Assembly (NCBI GenBank): GCA_036873755.1
Contig: JAVTVY010018669.1
Span: 1-64,000 of the forward strand
Length of the DNA: 64,000 bases
Reading direction: 5' to 3'
Origin: Hanleya hanleyi
Taxonomy: Eukaryota; Mollusca; Polyplacophora; Lepidopleurida; Hanleyidae
Positions 45,832 to 57,777 of the stretch are shown here, piece after piece. The notes under the pieces are model-generated. The model saw only the letters and a program-made list of their open reading frames with translations. It ran no database searches and had not been told where the DNA came from. Numbering within the stretch: position 1 is the stretch's first letter; the number at the start of each line of letters is the position of its first letter. The position numbers and the translations under genes were made by a program.

Positions 45832-46980
45832 ATACATGTTGATGTAAAATAACATGTACATATATTTTATGGCATTTTTATTTTTATTTTTTTTTGTATG
45901 AAAGAAAATCAATTGTGGCACAAATCCAGCAAATGTGACTGACCAAGAGGAATTTATCCCCCATTCTGTTCATTAGACAGATTAATTAGTCAAATTAGTC
46001 CCCAACAGACATGACAGATTTGAAAGGCGATAATTTTCGGAACTAATGAAGTAGGTGTGTTTTAAATAGTTAATTCGGTGCTTTGGCCTGTTACTCTGTT
46101 TTTGCACAGGTAACCCCATTAATAGCAGGGATCTTAATCCAGTTTTGCTGACCACATGGTCTCGATAGTCACAGTTCCGTTTAGATGCTTAATTAGTTAT
46201 CACAGTCAGTTTAGTTCAAGCTCCAATTGCGACCATATGTGCATGGAAAAAACTCTTCTTGTTAGTAATTTTACAAGTTGCGGATATAGCTTTTGTCTGC
46301 TCGGATAACGGTAAAGTAGGACTCGGGCGGAGCTAACACCTGTACAGGTGGGTGAAGCTTTCTGGTCTGATTTAACACCTGAAAGCATTTACCTGAGCGG
46401 AACGTGCTCAGCTTCCCTCATGCTAATGAAGCCTATTGTACGGGTCAGTCCCCTCATCTTAATCACGCGGATTTTAGAAGAGAGGCTTTCACAGCGACTC
46501 CCGTTTAATAGATATCAGTTGGACTGTGAGCACTCGCTGTTGATTGTCCCTTCCCTCGTTAGCAAAGCTAGTCCGCTTACCTGGCCACTAATTACACAGT
46601 AGGGCGCACTATTATCTCCGGAAAGTGAAATGAATTCCTCTAATCTACTTTCACCATCTTTAGAATATGCAGGCCGTGCTAAACTGATTAACTGTGCAAG
46701 CCCACACTTGTTAAAAAAAACCCCAGATATTTCTGATGAACAGGCAAGTGGCTGTATGCCATCCAGTCGTAACATATTTTAGCTTTGATTGTGACTGTGT
46801 CCAGTTTATATTTCTTCAATATCCAGTTAGAATTGAAAATCAAAATTTTGTCTGATTCATTGTCATTTCCAAAATGGAAATAAATTTGGTGTATTATAAA
46901 ATGGCAATAGGGTGTCTCAATTTCATGTTTTGTGATTGTCTATATTTCAATTTTCGGGTGTTCAAATTGGAAATCTAATG
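45832..46980. promoter_or_regulatory. Candidate regulatory block in single-copy sequence
   Basis: 46330-46640 has CACCTGTACAGGTG (paired E-boxes), AACACCTGAAAG, TACCTGAGC, TCCGGAAAGTGAAA and TAAT-containing words, with no repeat match in the window. Opposing 84-86 codon frames cross it without domain support. The call rests on motif density only. Confidence 0.25.
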
Positions 46981-46988
46981 ACTGAAGT

Positions 46989-47008
46989 ATATATATATAT
47001 ATATATCG
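46989..47008 (+). repeat. (AT)n microsatellite
   Basis: TATATATATATATATATA run. Confidence 0.9.
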
Positions 47009-47021
47009 GACCAATTCGAGT

Positions 47022-47312
47022 ATGCTTCAATGCATTTTGCTGAGAAGCAACAGGAACTTGATAATGTGATGTCTAGCACTGTAATATCACTTGTCTTTAT
47101 TGCACCATGTAAGCATTCTGTCTGTCTTGTGCGCTGTCCTCAGTGTTTTATAGGGTGGATGGAGGGTGCCTGGTTCCATGCTGCTTCAAAGATTTCTTCT
47201 TTGAAGTAGCAGGAACACAACTGCGCTGGGTGGTGCTTAGTTGGTTTGTCGTGATATAGCTGAAATATTGTTGAAAGCGACGTTATATTCTATTCACTCA
47301 CTCACCCACTTC
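47022..47312 (+). repeat. AAGCAACAGGAA repeat, fullest copy
   Basis: It runs from GCTTCAATGCATTTTGCTG through GCTTCAAAGATTTCTTCTTT (a palindrome) to CTGAAATATTGTTGAAAGCG and a tail of TCACTCACTCACCC. The tail style is familiar from molluscan genomes (knowledge, not computed). Confidence 0.75.
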
Positions 47313-48157
47313 GAGTAAATTTTGAATATCTCAGCGAGGCGCGCTCTTCCCATGATCGAGCCTCCATCTCCACAGGAGGTATCAAATATTTGTCTGTCCA
47401 TCTGTCTGTCTGCCATATCTGTGGTATGATCAACTACATGTAGTCCTAGAGTTATGACATGCTGTTCCTGAAACTTTGTAGACTTCCTAAACATGCTTCA
47501 ATGATGTGGACTTCCTATTATGAGAGGAAATATAAAATTTGGCCAAATTTATAAGGAGTTGAACTTTAATGTTCATCATCGATTTCATTGTACATGTTAC
47601 AGAACCATATATCCTAGATTAAATCCTGGAGGTTTGACTGGAAGCCCTTGACAATTTGTAGGCTTGCTAAAAGTAAGTACACGTACATGCTCCTACTATT
47701 TATATGCTAAAACATTATGTCAAAATTACCAAAAGCTGGGACTGGGTCATTTTCTTCATCAAATTTAACAAGATTACATGTACATGTATACATGTAGAGG
47801 ACTCAACCAGTTTACAGCAAACTAGTGCTATCAATAAAAAAATTTGCCAACTACAGAATATCTGTTTTGCAACACATTCTTATGTATTTATCTTGGGTTT
47901 GGGGCGGAGGCTTTTCAATGTTTGGATGTCTGAATTGGAAATACATACATGTATATGTAGGTTGTCTAAAATGCAGTTATTGCCTTTGTCGAATTCCTCA
48001 CTCTCCATGTCAATTAAGTCTTCCATTTATAAGAATTATGGTAAAGAAAACAGAGTTGATGAAAATGAAGAAGAGCAGATACAGTTTCCAGATTGCCTTG
48101 GCCTGCAACTTCAATGATGTTTGCATCGAGTGGGTTCCAGTACATGTACCAGTTACA

Positions 48158-48490
48158 CCCACCTGAATAGATATCTCATTAACAACATGACTCATTAATT
48201 ACCTGAGATTCCTTCTTTGGACAATGAGCAGTACGTGTTCAAGTTAGCCTGATACAGGTGTAATAACTAGACCAGACAGGTGTGAAATGAATAATTCCCA
48301 ACACTCTGTTAATCCCTTAATTTTGTTGGGTTGCTGTGGGAGAAGAATGTCCGTAATATTTTTATCCCTGATAATTCCCCCTGTTCATCTGTCCATCATT
48401 TGACTCTCCCGGCTGATTCAAGGGTTCATGTTAGCTGCAGCTGTCGCCACATTTCGGGGATTAAAATAAATTATCTTACCACTTTTGATT
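48158..48490 (+). repeat. ~335-bp duplicated block, copy 1
   Basis: It matches 50056-50392 at roughly 85%: CACCCACCTGAATAGATATC, GCCTGATACAGGTGTAATAA, AATTCCCAACA and CCCTGATAATTCC occur in the same order. Confidence 0.85.
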
Positions 48491-49059
48491 CACCCAAAAT
48501 ACATACATGAACATGTACATCTGTCTATACATCATGTACACTGCATGTGTATAGCCCCACACACTGGCTTATGGCAGATTCCATTGAAACGTAGGCCACT
48601 TGACTCCCACCGAGACAAAAATTCAGAAACAATATTTTGTTGGATTTTTCCGTGTCAACCAAGAGGATACGCCATGTATGACATGAAAAAAATAAATTAG
48701 GAGCCTTAAGACCAGTGTTTTTCTAGTTTTACATGAAGTTGAATGGGCCCCAAAGAAGTGGACTGTAAATGGACTGTAACAAATGTCATTTGACGAGTTT
48801 GTCCTGAAATGACAATCGTTCATCAAATGTGCTTTATCGAATGCAGTGGTCACGTCCTGCTCACTTTTCCATTGCTATTAAAAACAACAACGCCATATCC
48901 TGTCATCTCTCGTGTCAAATTGACATGTACTTCATATAATTTCAGCGGTTATATCCAGCACAACTTAATGTCAAGATCCTGTAACAAGCGTCAGTTCGAT
49001 TGACAAAAAAATTCAAATGAAAATAGAGACATTTGCCCTTTATTTACGAGCACTTCCCA

Positions 49060-49290
49060 ATGCAGTTTCTAGGCAGATTCTAACATGGCGTCAATGGGCG
49101 GCGAAAATGAGGCTCCTGTCGGGAACCTTCGCATCTAAATCAAGATGGGGATTGCAACAAATGTCTACTGTGAAAATTGACGGGATTAACGTTCGTTAAC
49201 TATGTGACGGAATTAGATCGCTACATTTTATAATTAAAGGAGCTCTTCCAGAAGCATCCAGCTCGTTTGTGGTTCCCACATTACTGTGAG
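49060..49290 (+). promoter_or_regulatory. Possible promoter / leader exon
   Basis: AACATGGCGTCAATGGGCGG opens a 17-codon frame (MASMGGENEAPVGNLRI, stop at 49136), and AAGATGGGG follows. A GTGAGT donor lies at 49286. It lies in sequence with no repeat match in this window. Weak. Confidence 0.2.
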
Positions 49291-49299
49291 TACTGTGAA

Positions 49300-50055
49300 C
49301 GAAATATGTCTTAAAACATGGATGTTTGGGGGTACTGAACAAACGTCACCAATGTTGACAGTGCAACATGTACATAACGTTTGTTACCGCATATTCGACT
49401 TCAAAAAATTATATATCCGGCCACATGAGCAGCGTGGTTGTTATTTAGTTCGATGAAGCAAACAGTAATTTACAAGAAAAGCAACCAAAGACATGGTTTT
49501 CTCATTTGTGGATTCACAGTATTGGAATCAAAACAACACACTTAACTCGCGGGAGTTGTATCTGTCAAATATTTGCCAGTTTTGATTCGTCACTCAACAA
49601 TTAAATCCAGAACATTCTGAAACCTGGCATTGTCCTTGATATGTAAGGTTCACAGTATCATGCTTTTTCATTTACAAGCATGAGATTTCAGATTAATTTT
49701 GCGAAGATGATTTTCAGTGGCTTTTAAAATTTGACATACAAGTGGCCTACTTTTCTCTGGAATCTACCTTACATGCCACTCTGTGTACTTGATCAAACTT
49801 AAAAAAAAAAACGAGAACTTTCTCAGACATACACTCAATTTGCCAATTGTACCTGTATATGCAGTCTCTGTTTTGCAACGCTGAATTCTTACGTAAAATG
49901 GTCATGTTGAAATCTTTGGTTTGAAGCAGTCTTTTCAATGGTGTCTCAACTGGAAATAGGGTCTCTATATTGCAGTTTAATATCGCCTTACTTTGGCTTA
50001 ACCTGTAATGTTGATACATCTGATGTGTGTGTCCAGCGGTTTGCAGTACCAGTTT
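49300..50055. other. No gene recognised
   Basis: This is AT-rich sequence; the 129-codon minus frame at 49747-50136 overlaps a repeat copy and has no domain. Confidence 0.45.
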
Positions 50056-50392
50056 ATACACCCACCTGAATGGATATATCATTAACAACATGACTAGTTT
50101 ACCTGAGATGCCTTCTGTGGACAAAGAGCAGTACATGTTCCAGTCAGCCTGATACAGGTGTAATAATGAGACAAGACAGGTGTGAAACTAATAATTCCCA
50201 ACAGTCGGTTAATCCTTTAATTTTGTTGGATTGCTATAGAGGAAGAATGTCTATAATATTATTATCCCTGATAATTCCTGCTGTTCATCCGTCCATCATG
50301 GGCGTCTCTCCCCGCTGACTCAATGGTTCATGCTAGCCAAAACTGTCACCAGACTTCTGAGATTAATATTAATAATCTAGCCACTAGTTTTA
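50056..50392 (+). repeat. ~335-bp duplicated block, copy 2
   Basis: It is a direct copy of 48158-48490, ending where the CAGGGCTCG element is inserted. Confidence 0.85.
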
Positions 50393-51354
50393 CAGGGCTC
50401 GAATTGGCGGCCTGCAAATTGCAATTTGCAGGCCAAATTTGAGGTGTTGCAGGCCATGTGAAAATTCGCCTGCAAAAAAAAAAAAAAAAAAAAAAAATTG
50501 CAGGTCATAATTTCTGTGGCAGAAATTGTTATTATCTTCTGTTCAGTGGATATTCTGGAGATCATTTTCGTCGACGGCATGTCCAAAAGGTAGAAAACTT
50601 TTCATCTTTTTCAACACAAAATACATCGTCGTGGTCGAGTTCAGATCGATGGCAAAAGTAAATATGTTCAGGGGAGTCTGCTCGCGCATTACTTGGAAAT
50701 AGAGAACTGTTGTCTCCCTTTACTGTCCTTACGCATGCGTGCGCCGCTGTTCTAGGAATCCTATTGTTGCCGAGAGACTGGCCAAAATGAACTGACAGAT
50801 TAATTTGCCGGGCTGCCAAATACTGAAATAAATTGTGTGATGGCAAAAGTATCAACTGTACGATCGTGGGGGTTTAACGACTGGCTCAAACCAGACACGG
50901 CTTACTCCAACTATAACGTATTATTTCATTAATTATTTCACGTGAGTTCGGTGTTTATTATTAAAAAAGACACTTATTTATGTGAAGATCGCCTACAAAT
51001 GTAAAACAGAGCGTCATTTATTCAGAAAAGTTTGTTGAAACGCGTAAAAACGCACCTTGTTGACAAGTTCCTCCAACGAAAACCCGGAAGGCAATCTCAA
51101 CGTTAAAGATGTCAAATTGAAGGGCAACAACTCTGCTTTCACTCTTCACAGCCTTTCTCCAACCTGTAACCATCTCGGTCATCTATACGCGGTAAGACTG
51201 ACCCTGGGATCGTGTGTATCCATTTACAGCCTACTTTCGGCAAGTGCGAGAGGGAATTTCCAGAAATCAATACCACGTGACTTCGTCAGCCAATCAGCTA
51301 AAGTCTACCGACGTAACCCCAACGTCACTCGCCATTTTCGCATCATGTGATGCC

Positions 51355-51852
51355 TAGCTAAATAATATATAGCCCTCAAGAGTATGAGGGCTATACGTCG
51401 GCCCCAGTTACCTCCAGCGAGGGTTTTAGATAATTTTATTACGAATCACCCACCTCTGAACCTGCCGTACATCTAATCTCTATCCCCTCCTGCGCACTAT
51501 TTCAAAATCTTGCACACTATTGTGAAATAGTAACGAATATATATCGCCGTCTGAATTTCCCAGACGACTTCCACTTTAAACGCGCCATGTTAACCGTATA
51601 GAGTGACGTCACCAACATGGCGTGCAGAGAGCTAGAAGTTTCCGACTGGAAAATTCAGACGGCGATATATTCGTTACTATTTCACAATAGAGTGCAAGAT
51701 TTTGAAATAGTGCGCAGGAGGGGATAGAGTTTAGATGTACGGCAGGTTCAGAGATGGGTGATTCGTAATAAAATTATCTAAAACCCTCGCTGGAGGTAAC
51801 TGGGGCCGACGTATAGCCCTCATACTCTTGAGGGCTATATATTATTTAGCTA
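51355..51852. mobile_element. Near-perfect palindromic MITE with 8-bp duplication
   Basis: TAGCTAAATAATATATAGCC starts it and its exact mirror ends it; arms of ~230 bases are almost identical. GTGATGCC flanks both sides (51347-51354, 51853-51860). The centre has CGCCATGTT/AACATGGCG and TGACGTCA. High arm identity and an exact target duplication point to a recent insertion. An 8-bp duplication fits hAT or P-type elements. Confidence 0.95.
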
Positions 51853-52639
51853 GTGATGCCCTACTTGTTGAAAATTACAGATCTACCACACCTCTTGGGT
51901 GATACGAAAGTTATTCATACCTATATATTTTGTAAGCCTAGCCTATATCTGTTTCCGAAGTGGTTTGAAAAGCTGTAATTTATCAGATTTCTCGAGTCTG
52001 TTCTCTGCCGGATGAAGGCCGAACAGAATCCCGTAATATACCGGATATCGCTCCGCAATAATGGAGACTCACGATTCGCAAGCCATCTTATGGATGGCGA
52101 AGTGTACGCAAATGAGCCTTTCTCGTGTCAGGTGGTAAAAATGCGTCGATTTTATTGGGTAAAATGGTCATGTGTTTCGAATCCTTTCCATTCAACCTCA
52201 ATAAACCCCAACCTCCCCACAGCGCATGCTCCATTTCGCAGGCTCCAATAACATCCCTGCCTCCAATAGCGGAAGTTGACCTTTACTACGTTGCTATGAC
52301 GTATAGGGGAAACCAACCAACGCACGGTTCAGTTTGAATCCGACCAAACAACTCATTTAGTGTTGCACATGAGCGAACTACTTTTCATATGCTCTGTCCA
52401 GATAAACAGGGAAAATTATCTCCAGATAATTCTTTTTAACGCTAGGTCAACGGAGGTATTATGCAGACTTGAAAAGTAATCAAAATTTTCGTTAAACATC
52501 TATTTTACTATATATGATGTCACTGCCGGCGATGTGCGCGAAGGCCCCGAATCCGGTCCAAAAATCTGACTGGTGGCTGGGGTGTTATTAGACCCCCAGC
52601 GAGGTGGTTGAATAAACCCGCGAAAATGATGATCACCTG

Positions 52640-52960
52640 ACGTAATGCGACTTGCTGATTGGTCAAACTGTGACAACTGCTCATTACCATAAAATATTCA
52701 CGAGTTACGCATGCGCCCTGGCCGATCTCGACGGAGTCTGAATGGCGCTGGGTTTCGCTGCGGGAAGCCACACTTCACGTAAACGAAAGGATTTTTACCG
52801 ATTTACTTGGAATATTCAATAAATATTCAATGATCGTTATGCTACGAGTAACCAGGAATACATACTGTGACATCTATAAGAATTTAGACGAGTTATTAAG
52901 TGGAGATGAAGCAAAACAGACCGTCCATCGGTAGTACTGTGAACGTGATAGAATTCTTAC
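52640..52960 (+). promoter_or_regulatory. Promoter-like island and candidate first exon in the CAGGGCTCG element
   Basis: CTGATTGGTCA (inverted CCAAT) and TACGCATGCGCCC (NRF1-type) precede two ATGs. MALGFAAGSHTSRKRKDFYR opens at 52742 and stops; MKQNRPSIGSTVNVIEFL opens at 52906 and runs into a TTAC|GTGAGT donor after 52960. This could be the 5' end of the element's own lost gene or a captured host promoter. Confidence 0.35.
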
Positions 52961-53469
52961 GTGAGTTTTACGGTACACAATTTTTCCGAATTACGATTCC
53001 TAAATATTTCTAAAGCTGTAAAATGACAAATATGTTCTGAATGTATGTTCAGGGTTTTAAATTGATGTATCGTGCATCAAATACTATCCATTATTTCAAT
53101 TTATTTATCAATTCCCGTGACCAGACAGTCGCCGTTTTTTGAGCCCCATTTTGAACAGTTCAACTCTGCTTGACAGCATGGCACTCACACGTCGACCAGC
53201 GTATAAGTGGCCGACAGGACTAGGGTTAAGTGTAAAGTCCGTTATTGAGCTGTGGTCCATCAAAGAATTTCGAAAATCTTATTAAAAAAAATGCAGGTCA
53301 AATTTTGCAATTGCAGGTCATCTTGGATTTGACCTGCAAATTTTTTGGAAGGGGTTTTTTTTTGCAGGTCATCTCTCATGCTCTAAAGCGAGCCCTGTTT
53401 TAATTCCCCCAGTTCATCTGTCCCATCATTTGACTCTTTCATACATGTACATCTGTGACCTACATATGG

Positions 53470-53560
53470 TAATAACTCTAATAATTCAATCCCCCTATCC
53501 AAATTCAATCACCCCCAATTTCGGGGACAATCGGCTATTTTAATAAATTTGATACTCCAA
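53470..53560 (-). repeat. TCAATCACAGG-family fragment, inverted
   Basis: CTAATAATTCAATC, AATTCAATCACCCCCAATTT and CGGCTATTTTAATAAATTTG mirror the units at 16720-17145. Confidence 0.6.
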
Positions 53561-53879
53561 TCAGTTCAGTAAAGTATAAAAATCAATAACGTTATCAAAT
53601 TTAGTAACAAAATGCGAATTTGAATACTTCGTAACTGAAATCAATAACAATTCTCTGACCGGATTGGTGTTTGTTGTTGTTAATGTTTAATCACTTCCTG
53701 GTTGTTCATTTTGATGTACTGGAAACAGTCACGTGACGTTATTCAAAAATTGTGATTCGTTAATGTTTATAAGTATCGATCTGTTAGCTCGTTATCAAAT
53801 GTAGTGATGTTACTCAAATTTGTACATGTACTTTACTGGACTGTAAAATCATTGAAATAAAGAAGATATAATGCATTAA

Positions 53880-54172
53880 TGAATTATATACATGATTTGC
53901 TGTGGAACTCCCTTGGCAATAACCTCAAAGAAGCCCCATCTCTCAATGCCTTCAAGTCCAGATTTCTAAAATCCCTATGCTCTAGCACATAATATTATGT
54001 ACTATTTTTATGTCAAGACATTTACATGTAATATACTCTGCAATGTTTCGTGATTGTATATGTTGTACATACTTGTATATACTTTTATATATTTTTTTTT
54101 GGAGGGCCTCAGGGAAGAACAGTTTTTGCAACTGACAGAGTTACCCTCATGAAATAAAAATATATATATATA
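53880..54172 (+). mobile_element. LINE 3' end: last codons of reverse transcriptase ORF and tail
   Basis: From 53900 the frame reads LWNSLGNNLKEAPSLNAFKS then RFLKSLCSST and a stop at 53990. 'WNSLPxxLxxAxSLxxFKxxLxxxL' is the characteristic C-terminus of reverse transcriptase in several non-LTR retrotransposon clades (CR1, RTE, jockey-like). A short 3' UTR with GGAGGGCCTCAGGGAAGAAC leads to ATGAAATAAAAATATATATA. The element is severely 5' truncated, as is usual for LINEs; the clade cannot be fixed from this part. Confidence 0.7.
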
Positions 54173-54417
54173 TTTAGAACTATTTTGTCAATTTGTTCAC
54201 CCCCAGATTTTGTGGTGGGACATTTCACTTCCTGTGACATGTATAGATAATTAGTAGAGGGATTATGTACATCGTGTACAGTGCACATGTAGATGACCAC
54301 TGCTGGCTTAATTGCCGCTCGTTATAACCGGTGTAGAAATTTTCTGCTAGAACTGTTCGCAAAACGGAAAACACAAACACGGACTCCAAGCCTGGCATAC
54401 ATGTAGTTGTACAGCTA

Positions 54418-55510
54418 CGGTAATTTCCCTAATAATTCACCTTCCAAATTTAATTCGAAAACGGCCGATTTTTCCCCTGTCATGTTTTTTTCCATCCTAA
54501 TAAAACGAAAACTAACGATAGGCGTTGACACAGAAATAAAATACAAAAGTTCAGTTTTTGTTGTTGCGAATTCTCCATATCATAGAACTATGATCAGAAG
54601 TCACTAACCGGGTTCTCATTAGCAGGAGGTTGGAGGCAAAAATACCCGTCAACTGGCCATTAGAAATTATTTAAGGGCAATTTGAATGATATTTTCGATG
54701 TTTCATTTTCTTTAATAAACAGATGTTATGGAAGGACAAAGACATAGATGTTTCCCTCTGCTTGTCCCTGTCAGGGCTTCGGCATAATAGTTAGTTTGTG
54801 CGCAACTCCTATGTTGAGGGAGCCATTATTTCATTTCTTCTGATCTGCATGATGTGTCTCATACATTTTGACTGCAGCAAGGGAGTAGTTGAGTATTTTA
54901 TTTGTGCTATGCGGAGATGTGAACAGACATTGATGCTTGTGTTTAAATTCACTCACCAATCCAGAACAACGTTTCCATGTAATAAAATGACAGGTCTACG
55001 TCAGTGTTTCCAACAACATGATAATCCAGTTTATAATCAACGAGGAATCAACTTTATGGAGCGGATGAACATAAAATATGCACCCTGATCTCGTCGGCAT
55101 CACGGTACAGATTTAGCCGGGAAATATGGTCGACTGACTGCAGGCACGTGTCGCAATCCTGTCGGTCTATCATCCCTATTGCGGTAATGGAAACTTCCAT
55201 TGGCCCGGTGTTGTAATCCCACAAGGCGTCCCGACGAATCGAACTGGAATAGTTCACTTTCAAAATAGGGAAGTAAGGGACAAAAGTTTTCAACACGCAT
55301 ATTGCTTTTCAACAACACCAACGTGAGGGCAGATTTTTCTTTCGTTTCGTAGACTATATTTTCTTTGTATTTCATTCTTGAAACTTGCAACTCTGGCGGA
55401 CAAATTCACGACCTACACAAGTTAACGATAATAATAACTACACAGGGACTGCTTGAAGTTGAAGAAAAAGAAAAAACATTTACGGTGACAGATGGCTGAT
55501 AAAAACTTGT
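54418..55510 (+). mobile_element. TA-flanked family, left-end copy
   Basis: It begins CGGTAATTTCCCTAATAATT next to TA, continues through TTTAATTCGAAAACGG, and shares 54725-55510 with 12610-13575. The right inverted end is missing. It carries the antisense frame at 55054-55296. Confidence 0.7.
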
Positions 55511-56277
55511 AAATGTATAATTTGCTAAGCGTTCACATGGTTATAACAAGATATAAGTAAAACGAGATGCAGACCATAATGGAACCTATCAGTTCAAAGG
55601 TCACAGGTCAAGGTCACCATGGATTAACGGGAATAAGCATTTTATGTACATTAATTCAAGTTACCTTCATCAAATTTCACAGGTGGCTTACTCTTATAAG
55701 TCTAATGAAGACTATTGATATAACAGTGACAACAATGAAGGTTAAATGTTGCCATGACCCAAAAGGAGTACGACCAAAGTGTTCATGTCATAAAAAATGT
55801 TTCTGTTTGACAGTAATAACTCATGGGGCTTTGAGGCATAAATGTTCCACTGAACTTTTTTTCTTCAAATTGATTGAACAGTATTTTGCCTGTTTTACTC
55901 CAAATACATGGCATGCATATTTGCTATGCGTTCACATGACGAGAATGCACACAGTGCAAATTTACACATGTGTAAATAAACTTTTGCACAACCTCCGGAC
56001 CAGATGCAGATTTACTCTCCATGCAAATATACACACATGTGCAGTTGCGTTCACATGCCGAGTTTGCACACGTGTATTTTATTTTGCACAGTGTGCAAAT
56101 TTACATGGGTGTGTATACATGTGCATTTGATTGGGGCTTATGTCGTCAACATAACGGTATCGTGACAGTCTTTCTGGAGTGGACACACAACCACCGACGG
56201 ACCGCTCTGGTGTGTACACTAGATCTGCGGTACAAGCTCTAATAACGAATTCACAGGAAGTGGAATAGCCCACCATC
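55511..56277. other. No gene supported; GCGTTCACATG words
   Basis: GCGTTCACATG occurs at about 55528, 55928 and 56047, alternating with TGTGCAAATTTAC, suggesting an unresolved repeat. The 187-codon frame at 55567-56130 is cysteine/threonine rich only because of these words. Confidence 0.4.
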
Positions 56278-56701
56278 AAGCCCGGCGCACACGAGAGATG
56301 TCAGCTGAGCTAACGACCTCAATTGCCTGTCAGCTCAGGGGCTAGCTCCCGTGTGATTTCAGCGCACACGGCGAGCAATTGTTTCGCGAAATTGATTTCA
56401 GTTTCCTCATAACGTCTTCTTCAAGACCATTTTGAAGAGTCGTGCGTATGAATCGTGTGAAAATAACATGTGATTCATTGGCCGGTCCAATAAAACTGCT
56501 GAGCTTTTGGCTTGCATTCCCCGCACATGCTGAGGATTTGGCCTCGTGAGGCGAAATTATCAAAAAAGTTTGATATCTTTTTCCTGGCCTCGCGAGGCCA
56601 AAAACTCACCAAAAACTGCCCGCACACGAGAGCTAGCCCCTGAGCTGACAGGCAATTGAGGCCGTCAGCTCAGCTGATAGCTCTCGTGTGCGCCGGGCTT
56701 A
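56278..56701. mobile_element. MITE with AAGCCCGGCGCACACGAGAG ends
   Basis: The two ends are inverted copies over ~75 bases, including GTCAGCTGAGCT and CAATTGCCTGTCAGCTCAGG. A CCTCGCGAGGCC palindrome lies near 56585. The target duplication is not clear. Confidence 0.85.
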
Positions 56702-57188
56702 AGGCCATCGTAACTTGATTTGTTGTTTAGCACAATTAACCTTGATTTTTTAAATACACATGCTAGATGCTATAATTATTTATTATTAATTATTAAATTG
56801 CAAACAAATTGTATACGAAAATGAATAAATTTTGCTCATGAAAATGTAAATCCCTCATCTATTTTAATTATTTGGCCTCAAAATATAGACGAGGGCTGGT
56901 CATGCTAAACAGACATGGGTCAAATTTATCAGAATAGGAAGTTGACAAAATGGTCCCAAATCATCATTTCATTATTTCTTTGTTATTTTAATGATTTTAG
57001 GGTTATCAAATTTCTTAGCAAGACTGACTGATTAGAGGATTTACTCTATCTATAGGCCAACATTATGTATTGAAGTATATTAATTATTTCTCTCTCACAG
57101 AATGGGCTATAGATTTAACCGTAATTCCTGGTACCTTATAAATAAGCGTGATAAGTTTTCTAGTCCATACATGTACATGTAGTTGACT

Positions 57189-57777
57189 CTTGAAGTGATC
57201 GTATACATGTAGTTTCCATCAAATGAAAGACCATTGTTAACAGTGTCGGAAAATATTTATTGTAATTTTTTACGATTTTATTTCACAGAGTAAACTGCAA
57301 ATAAAACATGGTATTCTATAGTGGTCTGTTGCAATCATATTTAGGTTCAGTGACGTCACACTGCCTTAATACATATATTTCAAACTGTGTATGCACTTTC
57401 CATTGCTTGATTCAAGCTTAAGGTGTGTACACTTTGAGTTTCAACACAGATTCACAATGTGCACGTTTCACCAATATCTGGGAGATGATAACTCGTAAGT
57501 GTCAAGTCAATCTGAATCTTGCTTTTAATTTCTCCGATTTTGGTGAAAAATGCACATTGGAAAAGTGAATCTGTGTTGAAACTCAAAAGTATACACACCG
57601 TATTTGAATCAAGCATTGGAAAGTGAATACACAGTTTGAAATAGAATACCATGCTTTATTTGCCGTTTATTCTGTGAAATAAAATCGTAAAAAATTACAA
57701 TAAATATTTACCGACACTGTTCGCAATGGTCTTTCATTTGATGAAAACTATGCTTAAGGGTTTACGATCACTTTAAA
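57189..57777. mobile_element. Foldback element, uninterrupted copy
   Basis: It is the same family as 44095-45831: GAAGTGATCGT... and ...ACGATCACTTTAA with ~280-base arms and a short centre. Confidence 0.9.

Larger units (their letters stand above)
50393..53397. mobile_element. CAGGGCTCG-ended element (hAT-like guess), 3 kb
   Basis: CAGGGCTCG and CGAGCCCTG bound it, with TTTTA on both sides (50388-50392, 53398-53402). Subterminal TGCAGG(C/T)C repeats occur at both ends (50410-50510 and 53290-53370), strongly tying the two ends together. A poly-A run (50474-50499) lies in the left end. The interior has no transposase; it holds the palindromic MITE 51355-51852 and promoter-like blocks near 51280 and 52640-52960. 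Confidence 0.65.

Noticed and set aside
46348..46775. Opposing 84-86 codon ORFs
   Set aside because: No domain; better explained as a non-coding motif-dense stretch.
47704..48166. 137- and 113-codon + frames
   Set aside because: Overlapping frames with no domain, rich in residues from ACATGTACATGTA words.
55567..56130. 187-codon ORF on the + strand
   Set aside because: It is made of repeated GCGTTCACATG and TGTGCAAATTTACAC words; no domain or splice support.
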